Source: Megachile rotundata
Taxonomy: Eukaryota > Arthropoda > Insecta > Hymenoptera > Megachilidae
NCBI RefSeq assembly: GCF_050947335.1
Contig: NC_134983.1
Coordinates: 6,758,001-6,822,000 of the forward strand
Direction of reading: 5' to 3'
Length of the DNA stretch: 64,000 nucleotides
The notes beneath the pieces were generated by a model. It saw only the letters and a program-made list of their open reading frames with translations, ran no database searches and was not told the origin of the DNA. Positions within the stretch are counted from its first letter, which is position 1, and each line of letters opens with the position of its first letter. A program made the position numbers and the translations under genes. Shown here in pieces: positions 1-11,960 of this stretch.

Positions 1-430
1 ACATAACATTATTGACACATGTTAATATCTTGTTTACACTCTTTGCTTTGGTCACAGCTTTCGGCATGCTCTGTATGTATCATATGCTTTATATCTTCAT
101 TATTTTCCCAAATATCTGTAATTCTTTTCAATTTAGATAATGTGGGTGGAGAGTTGTAAACTAGTCTTTTGGTAGGCAGACATTTTCTATGGCATTCAAA
201 TTTTACCTGGTGCTCTATCGATACGCGACCTAACGTAAACGCTCGCACGGTTAATCGCTCATCACCCACACAATTTATTATCACGATAGTAACAAAATGG
301 TGTGTATATATCGTTATCAACGTATTTAGTAATAATTTACATGACTTAAGACAATTTTCCGTAAGTGACATAATTTTATAGCCATAAAAGTGAATTTTCG
401 TACGTGGTCCTAATTCAATGGCTACGGACT
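1..430 (-). mobile_element. Tc1-like transposon remnant, copy 1 (cut by window edge)
   Basis: This is the first of three copies of one family; the others are at 21130-22552 and 28225-29118. Read on the minus strand, it ends in the C-terminal part of a Tc1-type transposase. A +1 frame relative to the longest open stretch gives a tail of the form MPEAV(T)KAK, the conserved end of Tc1 transposases. The right end near 400-430 matches the terminal inverted repeat seen complete in copy 3. About 130 bp of the left end lies outside the window. The open frame at 9-371 mixes N-terminal and C-terminal pieces after internal deletion and frameshift, so it is not a functional gene. Confidence 0.7.
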
Positions 431-1049
431 ATACACATACAGTACGTCTCTCTCTGTTTATTTAAATATTCTTATTTTGAATAACACCAGAAAATGTAGC
501 ATTTAAGAGACTACATAATACAATATAAATGATATTCTTATAATTGGATGCGTGAAGATCACCTTTGCTTCCTTAAATAAAGTATCTAATTTCTACGATC
601 ACTTTTGATAGATTTACGTATTCCGAGTAAAATACGAAAGTAATCAGGTGCATTTGTCTTCAAACTTGTCATTGCTGAAATATTTGAATTTTTTCATGAA
701 GCGTATTCGAAATGTCGGCAGCTGTGCAGCGTCGCAATCTCGAATTCGTTCCTTAATGAAAGTCACAGATTGAAAATAGCAAAGTATCTCGGAGACGGTA
801 AGCTTTAGGACAAATGTGCCTTGGTACCTTCATACTCTGAATACGTAAACTTATCAAACTTGAGCGTACAAAGTTCGACGACCCATTTAAGCAAATCTAA
901 CCTATAGCTTCTGTGATCCTCCACTTGCAAGAGTACCATTTATATCACACTGTAGAGCTTTTTAAGCCCTTCAAATTCTGTATATAACATTTCCTCATAT
1001 TTCTGAAAACGACTAAGATTTTTAACCAGGCAGGGTTTGTGATACACAC
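431..1049. other. Unassigned stretch with one exon-like open interval
   Basis: No known gene is recognised. Plus-strand 648-797 is open between an AG at 646-647 and a GTAAGC at 798, in phase 1 on both sides, with GC-richer codons than the surroundings. The minus strand is also partly open here, and no protein family is recognisable, so I do not call an exon. Confidence 0.3.
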
Positions 1050-1614
1050 TACGAGGTGCGATCATTAAGTTCCAGGACTGGTCCCGTATATACAGATAAA
1101 GTCACGTGTTTCAAATTTGGCTTTTTAGATTTTATCCCCTTCAAAGTAGTCCTCTTGTGCAGCTATGCACCGATCCCAGAGCCTCTGCCATTTTTGGAAA
1201 GCTTCCTAGAAGTCTTCTTGTCGAAGCGTGTCAAGCACCTGCTGCGATTCGCGTTGAATCTTGTCCACCGTGTCAAATCGCCGACTCTTGAGCTTTAATT
1301 TCATTTTGGGGAACAAAAAGAACAGGGTTCCAAATCTGATGAATACAGAGGGTGAGGAAGGACGACAATTTTCCATGTTTCTTTTTTTCATGTCCCTTTG
1401 TTCCAATTTGGAGTCCATCGTGATTTCACAAAGGAGAGCGTGCGTATGCTACCATAAACTTGTATAACACAGGATTCAATGAAGATATCGCTTCCAAACT
1501 TCGTGTCATATGTCTCGAAGATTATTATTCTTATGTTCTGCAAGCGCATGTCAATCGTGTCATTCGTTTGGTCACAGCAGACACAATCCCGGAACTTAAT
1601 GATCGCACCTCGTA
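1050..1614 (-). mobile_element. Internally deleted mariner element
   Basis: About 28-bp terminal inverted repeats begin TACGAGGTGCGATCATTAAG at 1050 and are mirrored at 1588-1614; TA dinucleotides flank the core. Read on the minus strand, the interior carries the end of a mariner transposase: a LFPKMKLKLK block, then RRFDTVDKIQ, then DTLRQEDF, followed after a frameshift by a WDRCIAAQ-like tail. A short piece of the N-terminal region (MDSKLEQR) lies directly upstream, so most of the catalytic core is deleted. At 565 bp it is under half the usual 1.3 kb. It is a non-autonomous remnant. Confidence 0.85.
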
Positions 1615-3380
1615 TATACAATAAATGTAGGTATATCGTAATTTCGTCAAAATTTTGAGTTTGTTTCGTTAAGAAAACGTATGTTTTTTTTTATAATTTC
1701 ATAAGATAAAACGTATTGCTTCTTTGTTTTTATCAGAGATCAAAGTTAATTTATTTTTATGCCACTTTCATAATATCTTTGTACTTTCAATAATAAAGTA
1801 CGAATTTATGCAACATTACTCAGAATTGTTCAAAGAACGTGAATTTTGATATTAATGCAAATTTCAGGGCCCTTTATGTTTTATCGTACTTAGTTAATGT
1901 ATAGATTACGGAACAAAAACGATCATTATTTATAACCGTTATACTATAAATACGGTATATTAATGTGTCGCTAATCCTGTCGCTGCTTTTAGCGTCAGGC
2001 GTTTTTCTTTCAATTTCGTGCTCCCTAAATTTAATGTACTAGAAAATATTTGTCTGCTTATTAATAGTTGTATATTATTTATAACAACTTGAGATCTGTT
2101 TTATAACACACCTGAATTATCCGAAATTAATGAATCAAGCTAGTTTTATAAAGTATATTAAATTGTTTGTTGACGGACACATTCTGAGTGTTAATTTTCA
2201 ACAAAATAGCAACACTTGTAATTAAAAATTTTTAATTAAAATTTTCGAATTTTGTTAAATAAGAAAATTTTCAACTTTCTCGTTGCCTTGTTTTTGAGAA
2301 TCTAAAAATTTATATACAGCTTTTTAGTGAAAAGTCATTTATTAATAGTACAAGTTTCACAATACCAATCATATTATACTAATTTATAAGAATGTAAAAT
2401 TATTAAAATTTAATTAAATATATTCGACTAATTGAAGATGCATTGGTGGTAAATACAAGTTTAGTATCATTTCTTGAGCATTTAACTTGTTATCAAATAT
2501 GTAATTAGAAACCTTAATATTAGTTGAAAAATGAAAACAGAACGTATGTTGAAAAATAACTATGTACTAACAACAAGTGTACAAACGTCAACAAAAGAGT
2601 AAAGTATTCAATCGCGTTAAAATTTGAATTAATAATTAATATTTTATTTGTATTAATAATTTGTAGTAATCATGATTCCAGTCAAAAATAGAATATTCTA
2701 CATAATATTGTGAACCGAATCAATCCATTTTCATTTATTTACAAAGTCGTCAGAATAATCCTATCTGAATTTCCTGTCGTTAACCTTCGAAGTAAAAATA
2801 GGTGCGACTGATCATTTGTCTTCTTAACATGATTACCTCGAGTTTGACGTATCGATCACAGTCAAAATATACTAACTCATTTATTTTCTTTAAATAATGT
2901 ATTCTGAAAAGATTGAACGCTGTCGATTCGTCTATCATTATAGGAAAACAAATGTCAAAGATATTAAGAAACTTGAACTTTGGATTAAATAACATTTTAG
3001 GGAAATCCATCGATCAATGTTTTGCGACAGATTATAAATTTCATTCTGACGTAAAGGAGAAGCACCTTTGGAAAGTTATTCAGAAACGATAATGTTACAA
3101 AAGTTTTAAAGCATCGATATTAATAAGTTCCGTAATGAATTCCAAATTTAGACAACGTTGCTCAGCTGAAGTCATTCGACTAAAATTTTGGGATCGATAT
3201 GCTATTCCAAATTTTGAAATTTAGTTTTTTGATATGATGCGTATATTCGGTAATTGTTTAATCTTTCAAGTCGATATTAATTTGTTAACTTATTAAAATT
3301 TATTATTATACTTGTCAGCAAACGCTTCAATTAGACAACAATTTTTTAAACAGTAAACGAAATATTTGTAACTTTAATAA
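1615..3380. other. AT-rich intergenic DNA, nothing recognised
   Basis: Very AT-rich sequence with frequent stops in all frames. No splice-bounded coding interval, RNA gene or terminal repeat was found by eye. The minus-strand open frame at 2780-3010 has no recognisable family. Confidence 0.5.
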
Positions 3381-3770
3381 CTGAATAATTGAATAATTGA
3401 ATACTTGAGTACTTGAATAATTGAATACTCGAATATTTGAATACTCGATTATTTGAATACTCGAATAATTGAATACTCGAAAAAGTGAATATTTGAATAA
3501 TTGAATATTCGAGTGATTGAACACTTGAATGATTGAATACTCGAATAATTGAATACTCGAAAAAGTGAATATTTGAATAATTGAATACTCGAGTGATTGA
3601 AAATTCGAATAATTGAATACTGGAATGATTGAAAACTCGAATGGTTGAATAGTTGAATAATTGAATAGTCGAATAATTGAACACTCGAATAGTTGAATGC
3701 TCGAATAATTGAATACTCTAATAATTGAATAATTCAATACTCGAATAATTGAATAAACTAATAATTTAAT
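3381..3770. repeat. AT-rich minisatellite, 8-bp base unit with 80-bp duplication
   Basis: The sequence is built from variants of an 8-mer, GAATAATT or GAATACTC. A longer block containing the distinctive GAAAAAGTGAATATTTG segment is repeated at about 3458 and 3538, an 80-bp higher-order period. The unit lacks stops in several minus-strand frames, which creates the artefactual open frames at 3327-3737 and 3346-3684. Confidence 0.9.
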
Positions 3771-4467
3771 AATTTTTAATAAATTGCCTTATTTATCAGT
3801 TTCAATTAATTTAAATAAATAATTCATCATTAATGGAAATATGATTGTTCGTGGATATATCTACCTCACCTATAACGAAAATAGCAAACAGAACGAAACG
3901 AGAGCAAGCAAAATAATATTTTAAAACAATATCGTACGCATCTCAAAATATCTGCCATTAATACGTGAAATATTGGTTCCCTATGCAGCTGCCACCTGTT
4001 CGAAACAGATTCGTCGAATGTCAATTTTACAATTTTCAATTACTTATATCTCGAAAACAAAGCACATATTCCGATTTCTTTCCGGCAGATCCATAATTCT
4101 GTAGAATCTGACAGACTGACAAATATCCTAGCATAAGCAGACACCTCGAGGAGCATGCGTGCGAAGAAATATAATTTCGACAAAAGCATAAAAGAAGTTA
4201 TAGGGCAACATTCTTCGTTCCATAGTATTTTATTGCCGCATGAAATCATCATAACAAACAATCGTACTTTATCGCATACCTGACAAAACACAAAAAGCTT
4301 AAATTATTACACGTTTGGGAAAACTATCTCTTTTATGAGCAATAAAAAATCGCCGCAGAATAATATTTCCTTCTCACCCGGTTCACGTTTGTGTAATACA
4401 ATCGAAAAGAACGATGAGCTTCCTGAATAGATACGTTTTTGACAACTTCGTCATATTTAGACGGATA
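3771..4467. other. Intergenic stretch, nothing recognised
   Basis: No coding, RNA or repeat signature was identified. The short minus-strand open frame at 4040-4291 shows no recognisable domain. Confidence 0.4.
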
Positions 4468-4500
4468 GAGATGTCAACTCACGAATTGGCGCGCGACACA
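4468..4500. repeat. Solo terminal repeat of the GATGTCAA TIR family
   Basis: GATGTCAACTCACGAATTGG followed by CGCG matches the terminal repeat of the element at 5126-5441. Downstream similarity (GACACATTTTGAAATAACGC) continues to the solo copy near 52805, so both may derive from the same longer relative. Confidence 0.6.
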
Positions 4501-4559
4501 TTTTGAAATAACGCAGTTCCGTAAAAAGTGTACGAAAAACATCTTACTTTTTTCACTTC

Positions 4560-4930
4560 GGCATGGAATTAGACATCTTTCAACTTTTCAGTTTTTCAAT
4601 TTTACATTTTTCAAATTTTCTAATTTTTACATTTTAGATTATCTGTCAACTTTGAAATTCCAATATTTATGCTTTTAATTTTCTAGGTCCTCAAACTCCT
4701 AAATCGTCAAATCCCCAAATTCCCATACCCGTAGTCTCCAAATCCCCAGATCTCCAAATTCTAAATTATTTTCCTTCCAAATTCTATATTTTAAATAATT
4801 TAAATTACAAATCCTAAATTCGAAATTATTTAAATTCCTAATTCTAAATTAACTTATTCCTAAACCCAAATATCTTCAGTCTACTATATCTCCAAATTCT
4901 TAAATCACCCCCAACATTTTAAGTTCTCAA
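4560..4930. repeat. Degenerate TTTCCAAA-type low-complexity array (block 1 of 6)
   Basis: Short words of the CAAATTTCC / CCAAATTCTAAA type recur irregularly without a fixed period. Similar blocks occur at 19725-20100, 25400-26520, 38400-39420, 41830-42720 and 54590-55400 in either orientation. The last quarter of this block is shared in inverted orientation with about 41840-42030. Confidence 0.75.
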
Positions 4931-5441
4931 AAATCCCTAAAAAGTGATATGGTTCTGTATAAGCGTTTCATTTCCCTTAGGGAAGTCTAATTTGTTCCCG
5001 ATTGCACAACAGAATATCATATTAAAGTATAGTAGATTTATATCTATATTATAACAGGGATGTTCTTTGAGAAATAACAAAGTAAACGGATGATACCGTC
5101 ACACAGTGTTTACAAAGGATATACCTACAGATGTCAATCCACGTGTTGGCGCGTGAGATCGAACCAAAGTAAAAGAAGCTCTATCCCCACCGTGAACACT
5201 TCCAGCGTTAAATTTCGGAAAATAATAATAATGACGATAATAACTGCATCACGCAATTCGCACTATCTCACTCTCGAGACGTTTGCCTGTCATTGTTTTT
5301 GGCCTAATTGGTGTGTGACCTCTCGAGCTAATATATCGTCGAAAATATGTGTGAGGCGTTTATTTTTCTATTTTGACTAATTGGAACTGTAAACACCTGG
5401 GTTAGCTTCTTCATGCGCCAATACGTGGGTTGACATCGGTA
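4840..5441 (+). repeat. Left arm of a 36-kb-spaced inverted duplication
   Basis: This segment matches 41315 to about 41930 in reverse complement. The match covers the whole TIR element at 5126-5441 plus roughly 280 bp to its left, including the TTCCCTTAGGGAAGTCTAAT stretch. It stops exactly at the outer tip of the element's right TIR, since flanks beyond 5441 and before 41315 do not match. Either the duplicated unit is a longer element using that TIR, or a segment was copied with one end at the TIR. Confidence 0.75.
5126..5441. mobile_element. 316-bp non-autonomous TIR element, GATGTCAA family, copy 1
   Basis: The ends are TACAGATGTCAATCCACGTG at 5126 and its imperfect reverse complement ending at 5441, giving about 28-bp terminal inverted repeats that begin and end with TA. 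It carries no transposase. Full relatives lie at 41315-41639 and 45124-45669, with solo ends at 4468 and 52803. Superfamily is uncertain; a TA target site would suit Tc1/mariner or pogo relatives. Confidence 0.8.
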
Positions 5442-6129
5442 GCTATGTTAGCAATAATTTTTATGAAGCAACGTTAAAACTTGCATCCTAAAATCTCTAA
5501 TAAGGGAATATACGCAAGTATCTGTTACCGATTTTGACAAAAGTTGTTTGTAAAATAGTTTTCATAAAAATATTTTACACGCATTCTGTCAGTAGCAACA
5601 TAGGAAGGTAAACCTTGAATAAAAACAACCTTTCAGTTTGTGACAAGCATGATTTAACGTATATCGTACACTATTACATATGACATTTATATCTACCCTT
5701 ACATCACACACGATTTTGCAGTTTTAAATAACCAATTTGATCGCCGGATTCGCAAAATTATGTTAATAATATACACAATTTTTTTAATTGATAAATTTTA
5801 ATCTTTCCGTGTGGAGAGGTATGCATATACAAAATACGAATTTATTAAAATCTTGATTTTTGCGTCATAAAAAGAGTTGTATCCGACATATTATCCTGGT
5901 CCGTGACGTGCGTTCCTATTGGAATCGCACACTTGGCATATCCGAGTGTTAATTAATTTTATCTGGAAAGGATCAGTCGTTCCATTTTCATGATTCAATT
6001 ATTGACAAATTAATTTCAAAAACGAAAATTAACAAAAAATTCAGGTATTTCAGAAGCGCTTTGTTTGATCAAATGGAAAAACGATTGCAATTTACAGACA
6101 ACGAATAAAATAATTTTAAGAAGAAAAAT
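5442..6129. other. Intergenic stretch, nothing recognised
   Basis: AT-rich, no recognised gene, repeat or RNA. Short open frames here show no family signature. Confidence 0.4.
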
Positions 6130-6880
6130 ACGCCGACTTCGAAATGCATTAAAAAGTATAAAATAATTTCTACTTCCTAATGAAGTAATTTCTATTTCAT
6201 TCAATCGTACAATTACGTAGCAGATATGAATGAAACCTATTTACTCGTTAGGTAGTATATTAAATACATTTCAACCTTTTTGGAGGCGGCGCAAAATTAA
6301 AAGCTTTCCGTTAGTTATGCACAAGGAAAGGGTTGTCCAGAACCATGCCCCTGACAACATATTAAAGGGACATTAAAATCGTTCGAAGTTGATTTCAAAA
6401 GTTAATAACAATTTTTCGCTAATATCTCGAAAACTAAAGCTTTCCGTCATTTATGCATAAGGAAAAAGTTGTCCAGAACCATGCCCCTGACAACATATTA
6501 AAAGGACATTAAAATCGTTCGAAGTTGATTTCAAAACTTTTCAACAATTTTTCGCTAATATCTCGAAAACTAAAGCTTTCCGCGAAATTTGTATATGAAC
6601 AAAATTGTTCAGAATCATGTCCGCGATAAGATATTAAAAGCGCACTAAGTCGAGAAAAGTTTATTTCAAAAGTTGCCGGTTGTCTTGCAATAACAATACT
6701 TTGCAATTAAAAAATGAAAAATTTTTTGATAATGGTAGCAATGGGGAGTCAGAATCTATCAGATGCAAAAGGTTTTGTTCCGATCGGTCCACCCAGCTGG
6801 GCGTAATCGGTGAACATACATAGAAAAAGAAAAAAAATACTGATCGAATTGAGTAACCTCCTCCTTTTTCGAAGTCGGTT
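6130..6880. mobile_element. TIR element ending CCGACTTCGAAA, copy 1
   Basis: It starts CGCCGACTTCGAAA near 6131 and ends with the complement TTCGAAGTCGGTT at 6880. The second copy is at 57818-58810 in opposite orientation. The interior holds a GGAGGCGGCGCAAAATTAAA box near 6283 and a roughly 126-130 bp unit repeated three times (6297-6700). No transposase frame is recognisable, so it is treated as non-autonomous. Confidence 0.7.
6297..6700 (+). repeat. Three tandem copies of a ~130-bp unit inside the 6.1-kb element
   Basis: Each unit has TCGCTAATATCTCGAAAACT, an AAGCTTTCCG step, a TTGT(C/T)CAGAA(C/T)CATG block and GTTGATTTCAAAA-like text. The first two copies are close and the third is more diverged. 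The copy at 57.8 kb shows at least two inverted units. Confidence 0.85.
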
Positions 6881-8355
6881 AAAAAGACATTTCTGCGAAT
6901 AAAAATGTGAATTGTAATATTAATTTCACTCGAACAGATCCATGTTTTGTTGTCTAGTATTTTTTTGGTATTTGTTGCCTAGAAGATTAAATTGTCCTAA
7001 GCTATCTTGACTGTTATCAGCCCTCACCCTCGTCATAGAACTATTCGAGGAATCGTTCAATGGTACGAAACGCGTCCGATCATTGGACAAATGTGATATA
7101 AATTTCCTTAACTGTTCCAGATAGTGCAAGATTCTTTCAGAGACTTACGAAATGGTTCATAAAACACGTTCATGTATCTTTGTGCTATTGGATTCGCAAA
7201 AGAAATGTGTGGAAGCTTAGGGCAATCAATGATTCTCGATAAATTTAACACAAAAGCTTGGTACGTTTTCGAAAATCAGTATTAACGATAGATTTTAGTG
7301 AGAATGTAGAGTAAAGGTTTCATAGCTGTTTGGGGGACCTGTTCGTTAATTATTCACGGTTGAGCTGTTAATATCAAAGCTTTATCAATAATTTGTTATC
7401 GTAAAGCTAATATCAAAATATTCATACTATCCTTAATGTATTGTTAAGTTAATTTTGTTAGTTGAATCTAATTATCGTTGTACGAGCATTTAAAGACTGA
7501 TCAAGGATTATTACATTAACATGATTTAATAATCTAACATAATATCTGTGCCTGTTGTAGTATGTTAACAAACAACAGTCTTGTGAGATAACAATATGAA
7601 AAAAATTTTATTTACACTAACAAAAATAAAAATACTGACATTTATTAATTGTTCATTTTTATTAAAAGAATAAATAAAATGAAATATTTTTAATTTGTAG
7701 TATTTTCAATAACCTTTAAGTACTTTTTTAAATGTTACTTTAAAAACGTTTCGTGAATGAAGTATTTGCAAAATAGTACGATTTAAAATAAAATAAATTA
7801 TTTATTATTTAAAGTTTGAAGTAATGTTTTATTCAGCTCTGGAATGTAAATTTATAATAACTAATGCCGAAATTATTTCAATATTCATGTAAATACACCT
7901 AGAGACAGTTATAAATTTGCAGAATGAAAATTAAACGAGAATTGAAATTAAATTCAGATCGTCACTGTTGCATTAACTGGAGAAACGTGCATTGAAAAAA
8001 TTTACATTCATTGAAGCTATGAATTATTGAAAGTCACACATTTCAGTTTTATTATACATCGGTTACACTTTGACTCAAATGTATGATTCAATTTATGGGA
8101 GATTTCTCGAAGATTGTATCGTGAATGAAATAGTGGTATCTTCCTTTTAAATGTTACATCAAAACATCGATAGGTTCCCGTCAAATTCTTCGCTGCAAAT
8201 AAAACTAATGCAAGGACCACTTAAATTTATTGAAATTAAATTCAAGAAATTTTTGAAAAATAACTGTTCTTTATTCACGATCAATCATGACTGCAGTTTT
8301 GGTCTTTTAATAAAATATTAACAATTCGAGCTGGTCATAGTTTCAATACTTTTAC
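6881..8355. other. AT-rich intergenic DNA, nothing recognised
   Basis: No coding interval with supportable boundaries. Minus-strand open frames at 6926-7129 and 8017-8220 lack recognisable domains. Confidence 0.4.
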
Positions 8356-9266
8356 TCAGGGTGAAGCAATAACTGTTATTAGCACCTTAAATATCTTCGA
8401 GTCTATAAGGCTCAGAGGAAAATTAGTAGAATGAAAATTGTACAGCAGGAAAGAGTCTATCACATAGTTATAATTTTTGCCCAAGTGGAGGCTTTTTAGA
8501 GATGTGAAGACCATCTTTGTTTTTTTAAATAGAACAGTACATTTTTGTACTTACATTCTCATAGAATATTTCAAGGCGAATAGACGGATGTATTAAGAAG
8601 GTCATTGGTCTGGGTTAAGCCAATTGCGATGAAAAATAATTTACTTTTATGAAATGGTCAAGCACCGTTGATTTACTTAGCTAACAGTAATACGCGACTA
8701 CATATGTTCAGCATACGAACGGACTCCATCTCTTACAATTTGACGACATTCCCCAGAAACAAAAACCATATCTACTCTTTCCGCTATTGAATAACGTATT
8801 TCAGAAACTTGAGATTCACTTCGCTCGGTAGAGATTCTCGTAAACGACTAATCATAGTATGTGCAGATGAATTGTACAGCGTAATTCAATGCTTATTTCT
8901 ATTCAACAACCCATAACAAGAGATTTCGAGGTAGAGATGAAGTAATATAAGCAACCGGAGACGGCAAGGATTCGACCATTTCCTGAAAGTAAATTATTTT
9001 CCATCATAATTGGCTTAACCCAGACCATGAATGATCTTCCCAATGGATCATTGTATTCGCCCTGAAATACTATATCAGAATGTAAGCAAAAAACTGTTCC
9101 ATTTGAAAAAACGGAGATGACTTCATATCTCCAAAGCGCCTCCATTTGGACAAAAATTATTGCTATACAATAGACTCCTTCGTACCGTACAATTTTGGTT
9201 ACTTTAATTTTTCTCTGAACCTTATAGATTCGAAGATATTTCAGGAGCTAATAGATATTGCCCCAT
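8356..9266. mobile_element. 911-bp foldback element, copy A
   Basis: Its two halves are inverted copies of each other over about 300 bp per arm. For example, GGTCTGGGTTAAGCCAATTG near 8609 is mirrored near 9010, and ATATCTTCGAGTCTATAAGG near 8391 is mirrored near 9230. Ends read CAGGGTGAAGCAATAACTGT and the imperfect complement ending GCCCCATC. A unique centre of roughly 250 bp contains CATAACAAGAGATTTCGAGG. Nearly identical copy B lies at 36895-37806 in direct orientation. No transposase is present. Confidence 0.9.
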
Positions 9267-11380
9267 CTTATAAAAGATAGTGCTTCAGATCGTACTGCCT
9301 TAACACAGGTCTTCACTCGATTTACTATTAAAAATTTTTTCCTCAAGTCTAACATGTCAAATTATTTTTTGCAGTAATTTATTAAATTTCTCAAAAATTA
9401 TTAAATATTATAAGAATCGTTTTAAAGTATTCGATTCTTTTGCATTACCCCTTTTTACAATTATTCTGATCAATTAAATGAAACTAGGTTTTAAATTTTC
9501 TAATCAAGTACAATTCTTCACCGATATATCAAATATAAAAGCAATTTCATGTGGTCGTATCAAAACGAAAAATTGTCTCCATAAAAGTGGCTCACAAACA
9601 ACATTGACTTTTCACGTGCTATCGGCAGTTTACTTTCAGGCATTATTAAACTAGATCCTCCGTGTTTCTTTATACACAACCAACTGGAAAATATCGATGA
9701 ATATAAAAGACTTTGCATCACATTTATTTCCATACATATTACGGAACTGCAAGTTTCAAAGAGTCTGATTCAAAAGCCGCCGTAGATTCCTCTAACACTA
9801 CAACTGTTTACCACGAGTAATTGAACAACATCGAAAAAAGTTCTTTGAGTCCTCTTGTTTTACGATTGAAATATTATCAATAAATGATTTTGATTTGATT
9901 TTGCTTAAAGGAACTAGCGTTCTTCGCTACCGTATAATTTCAACACAGAAGACAGTTAATCGATGATATTTCCAACATTGTGCTTAGAAATGTAACACTT
10001 TCTTAATTTTAAACGATTAGAAAAAGTTAACACGCGTTTAAAAAATTTTATAGAATGAAATGTTTGAACAGTATTCATTTTAACGTGAGTAAAATAATAA
10101 CAAATTATTACAGCGAATTGTGAGATATTAAATTTCTGTAAATTATCAAAACAGAAAAGTTATAACACAAATAAGTGTACAAAAAAAATAAAATTATCCA
10201 ATATTCATTTGATCAAAATCATATTATTATTTTATTATTAGGCTTTTTGATCCATTTATTTATTCGGAAATTTATTTTATTTGTAAAGTATCAATATGAA
10301 CTTTTGATTCACTGTGTATGAAAAATATGAGCAAACATGCAAAGAATGTTCCAATAATATGCAGACTGAACACGTACCTCGAATTTTCATATCAATATGG
10401 AAATAAGCAAAATTAATATGTAGTCACTCTAAGGATTTGTGATTTGAATATGATATGAATTGTAAATACTGTTCGGATTAGTTACTAAATTATATATATA
10501 AATTATAAATTAGAATATTTATAGACACTCTATGTTCATGTTGCACGAACGTACTGTCAAACGAAGTTTATCCAAAAATAGTTTCAATTTTCGAAAACTG
10601 CTTGTGGAAAGTGTTAAAATAAATTTTTCTTTCAAGACGCACAGGGTGCGTCAGAGTCTTCGAGTAATTAAAAACCTACAACAATGTATGCTAAAATGTT
10701 TTGGCGTAAATATTTTTATAGAAAAAGAATTAAATTGAGTAGCCTTTGACTAAATTTTTGATTAAGTAGCATTTATAGAAATTTTTTACAAACTCGCATT
10801 GCAATAACCCTTTTACAAAGTAAAATATTTGTAGATTTTGATGTGTGAGATTGGATAACCACAGGTAATGAATTTACACTGACAAATAAAAGAGTATTAC
10901 AGTTTTTACTTTTGTACCAATCATCACATGTACACCTGTATGCCAATTAAAGCTGTCACTCCAAAGGTCGGACAATATATCAAAATTTGAAACCATTTCC
11001 GTATAACAACGAAAACATTCTTGCACAAAAAACTGATGAATCAAGCTTGATTTTTTCAATATAAATTTAGGAGCAATTTACCTCAACTACGCTTTGAAAT
11101 TAAATTCCCAAACGAAAGTACATTCAAAAAATAAGAACAAGATCAAATTTTCATGCTGTGAAAGAGCAAAGATTCGACTCTATCCTCCGTGGATTTATTT
11201 TATTTCGTAGCATACTTTTTACGAATAATTCTCAGTGCGACGAAACCAAAAGTTACAAACCAAACGTTGACCACTTAAAATTATGTAATTATGAAACTTT
11301 ATTAAAACTCCCAAACAGTTACAATTGTCAGATATTTACAGTGAAACCGCACAATCACACGTAAAACCACGTGATTTTCA
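9267..11380. other. AT-rich intergenic DNA, nothing recognised
   Basis: No gene, RNA or structured repeat recognised over about 2.1 kb. The open frames at 10532-10738 and 11158-11364 show no family features. Confidence 0.4.
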
Positions 11381-11960
11381 TAATGGCTTAGACTTACCCG
11401 AACAAATAACTATAAGTTGAATACGACCGCTCTATTTTACACTCTGTAATTAATTAACGTCGCGCGATCGAGTACCAGAATCAATTGAATCACTCGGTAC
11501 AGCTCTCGATGTTTCCATTAAATCGCACACTTTCAAATCCCAAAGGAACTTTCGAAACGGAAAAAGTTTTCACCACGCTTTCAAACTTTCGCACGTATCA
11601 CTTATTAACTGTGTTAAGCTTCAATTTTCCGTTCCGCGACGGATAAAAATTGAACGATATTCATTTTCCACGGGCACTTTGCACACCGTTCGTGAAGTTT
11701 TCTCGGGAACGGCATAAGTGGCGGCGCTTGACGATCTGCGCGGCAAAAGTGGTTAAAGTCAACGCGTTTAGCGACCGACGCCATGAACATGAAGCGCACG
11801 CGACGAATCCTGGCCGCCTACTGAATCCAGGACTACTTTGAACCCGGCGAATGCTCCTCGCTCTCTGCTCTGACCAATCCTAGCTCAGCAATCAGTTTTC
11901 TCTACGGTCCTCGCATCAACATCAATGACGAGCTTGCTATAGTCGCTATAATTGTTTCCT
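11381..11960 (-). promoter_or_regulatory. CpG-richer segment, possible promoter and first exon
   Basis: From about 11450 to 11950 the sequence is visibly richer in G, C and CpG than its AT-rich surroundings. On the minus strand a textbook donor GGGTAAGT sits at 11392-11398, so a non-coding first exon starting near 11.85 kb and splicing leftwards is conceivable. The same segment could instead be the upstream promoter of the plus-strand gene that starts coding at 24170. No TATA box or initiator can be assigned with confidence. Confidence 0.35.

Noticed and set aside
3327..3737. 136- and 112-codon minus-strand frames
   Set aside because: Created by the 8-bp GAATAATT/GAATACTC minisatellite.
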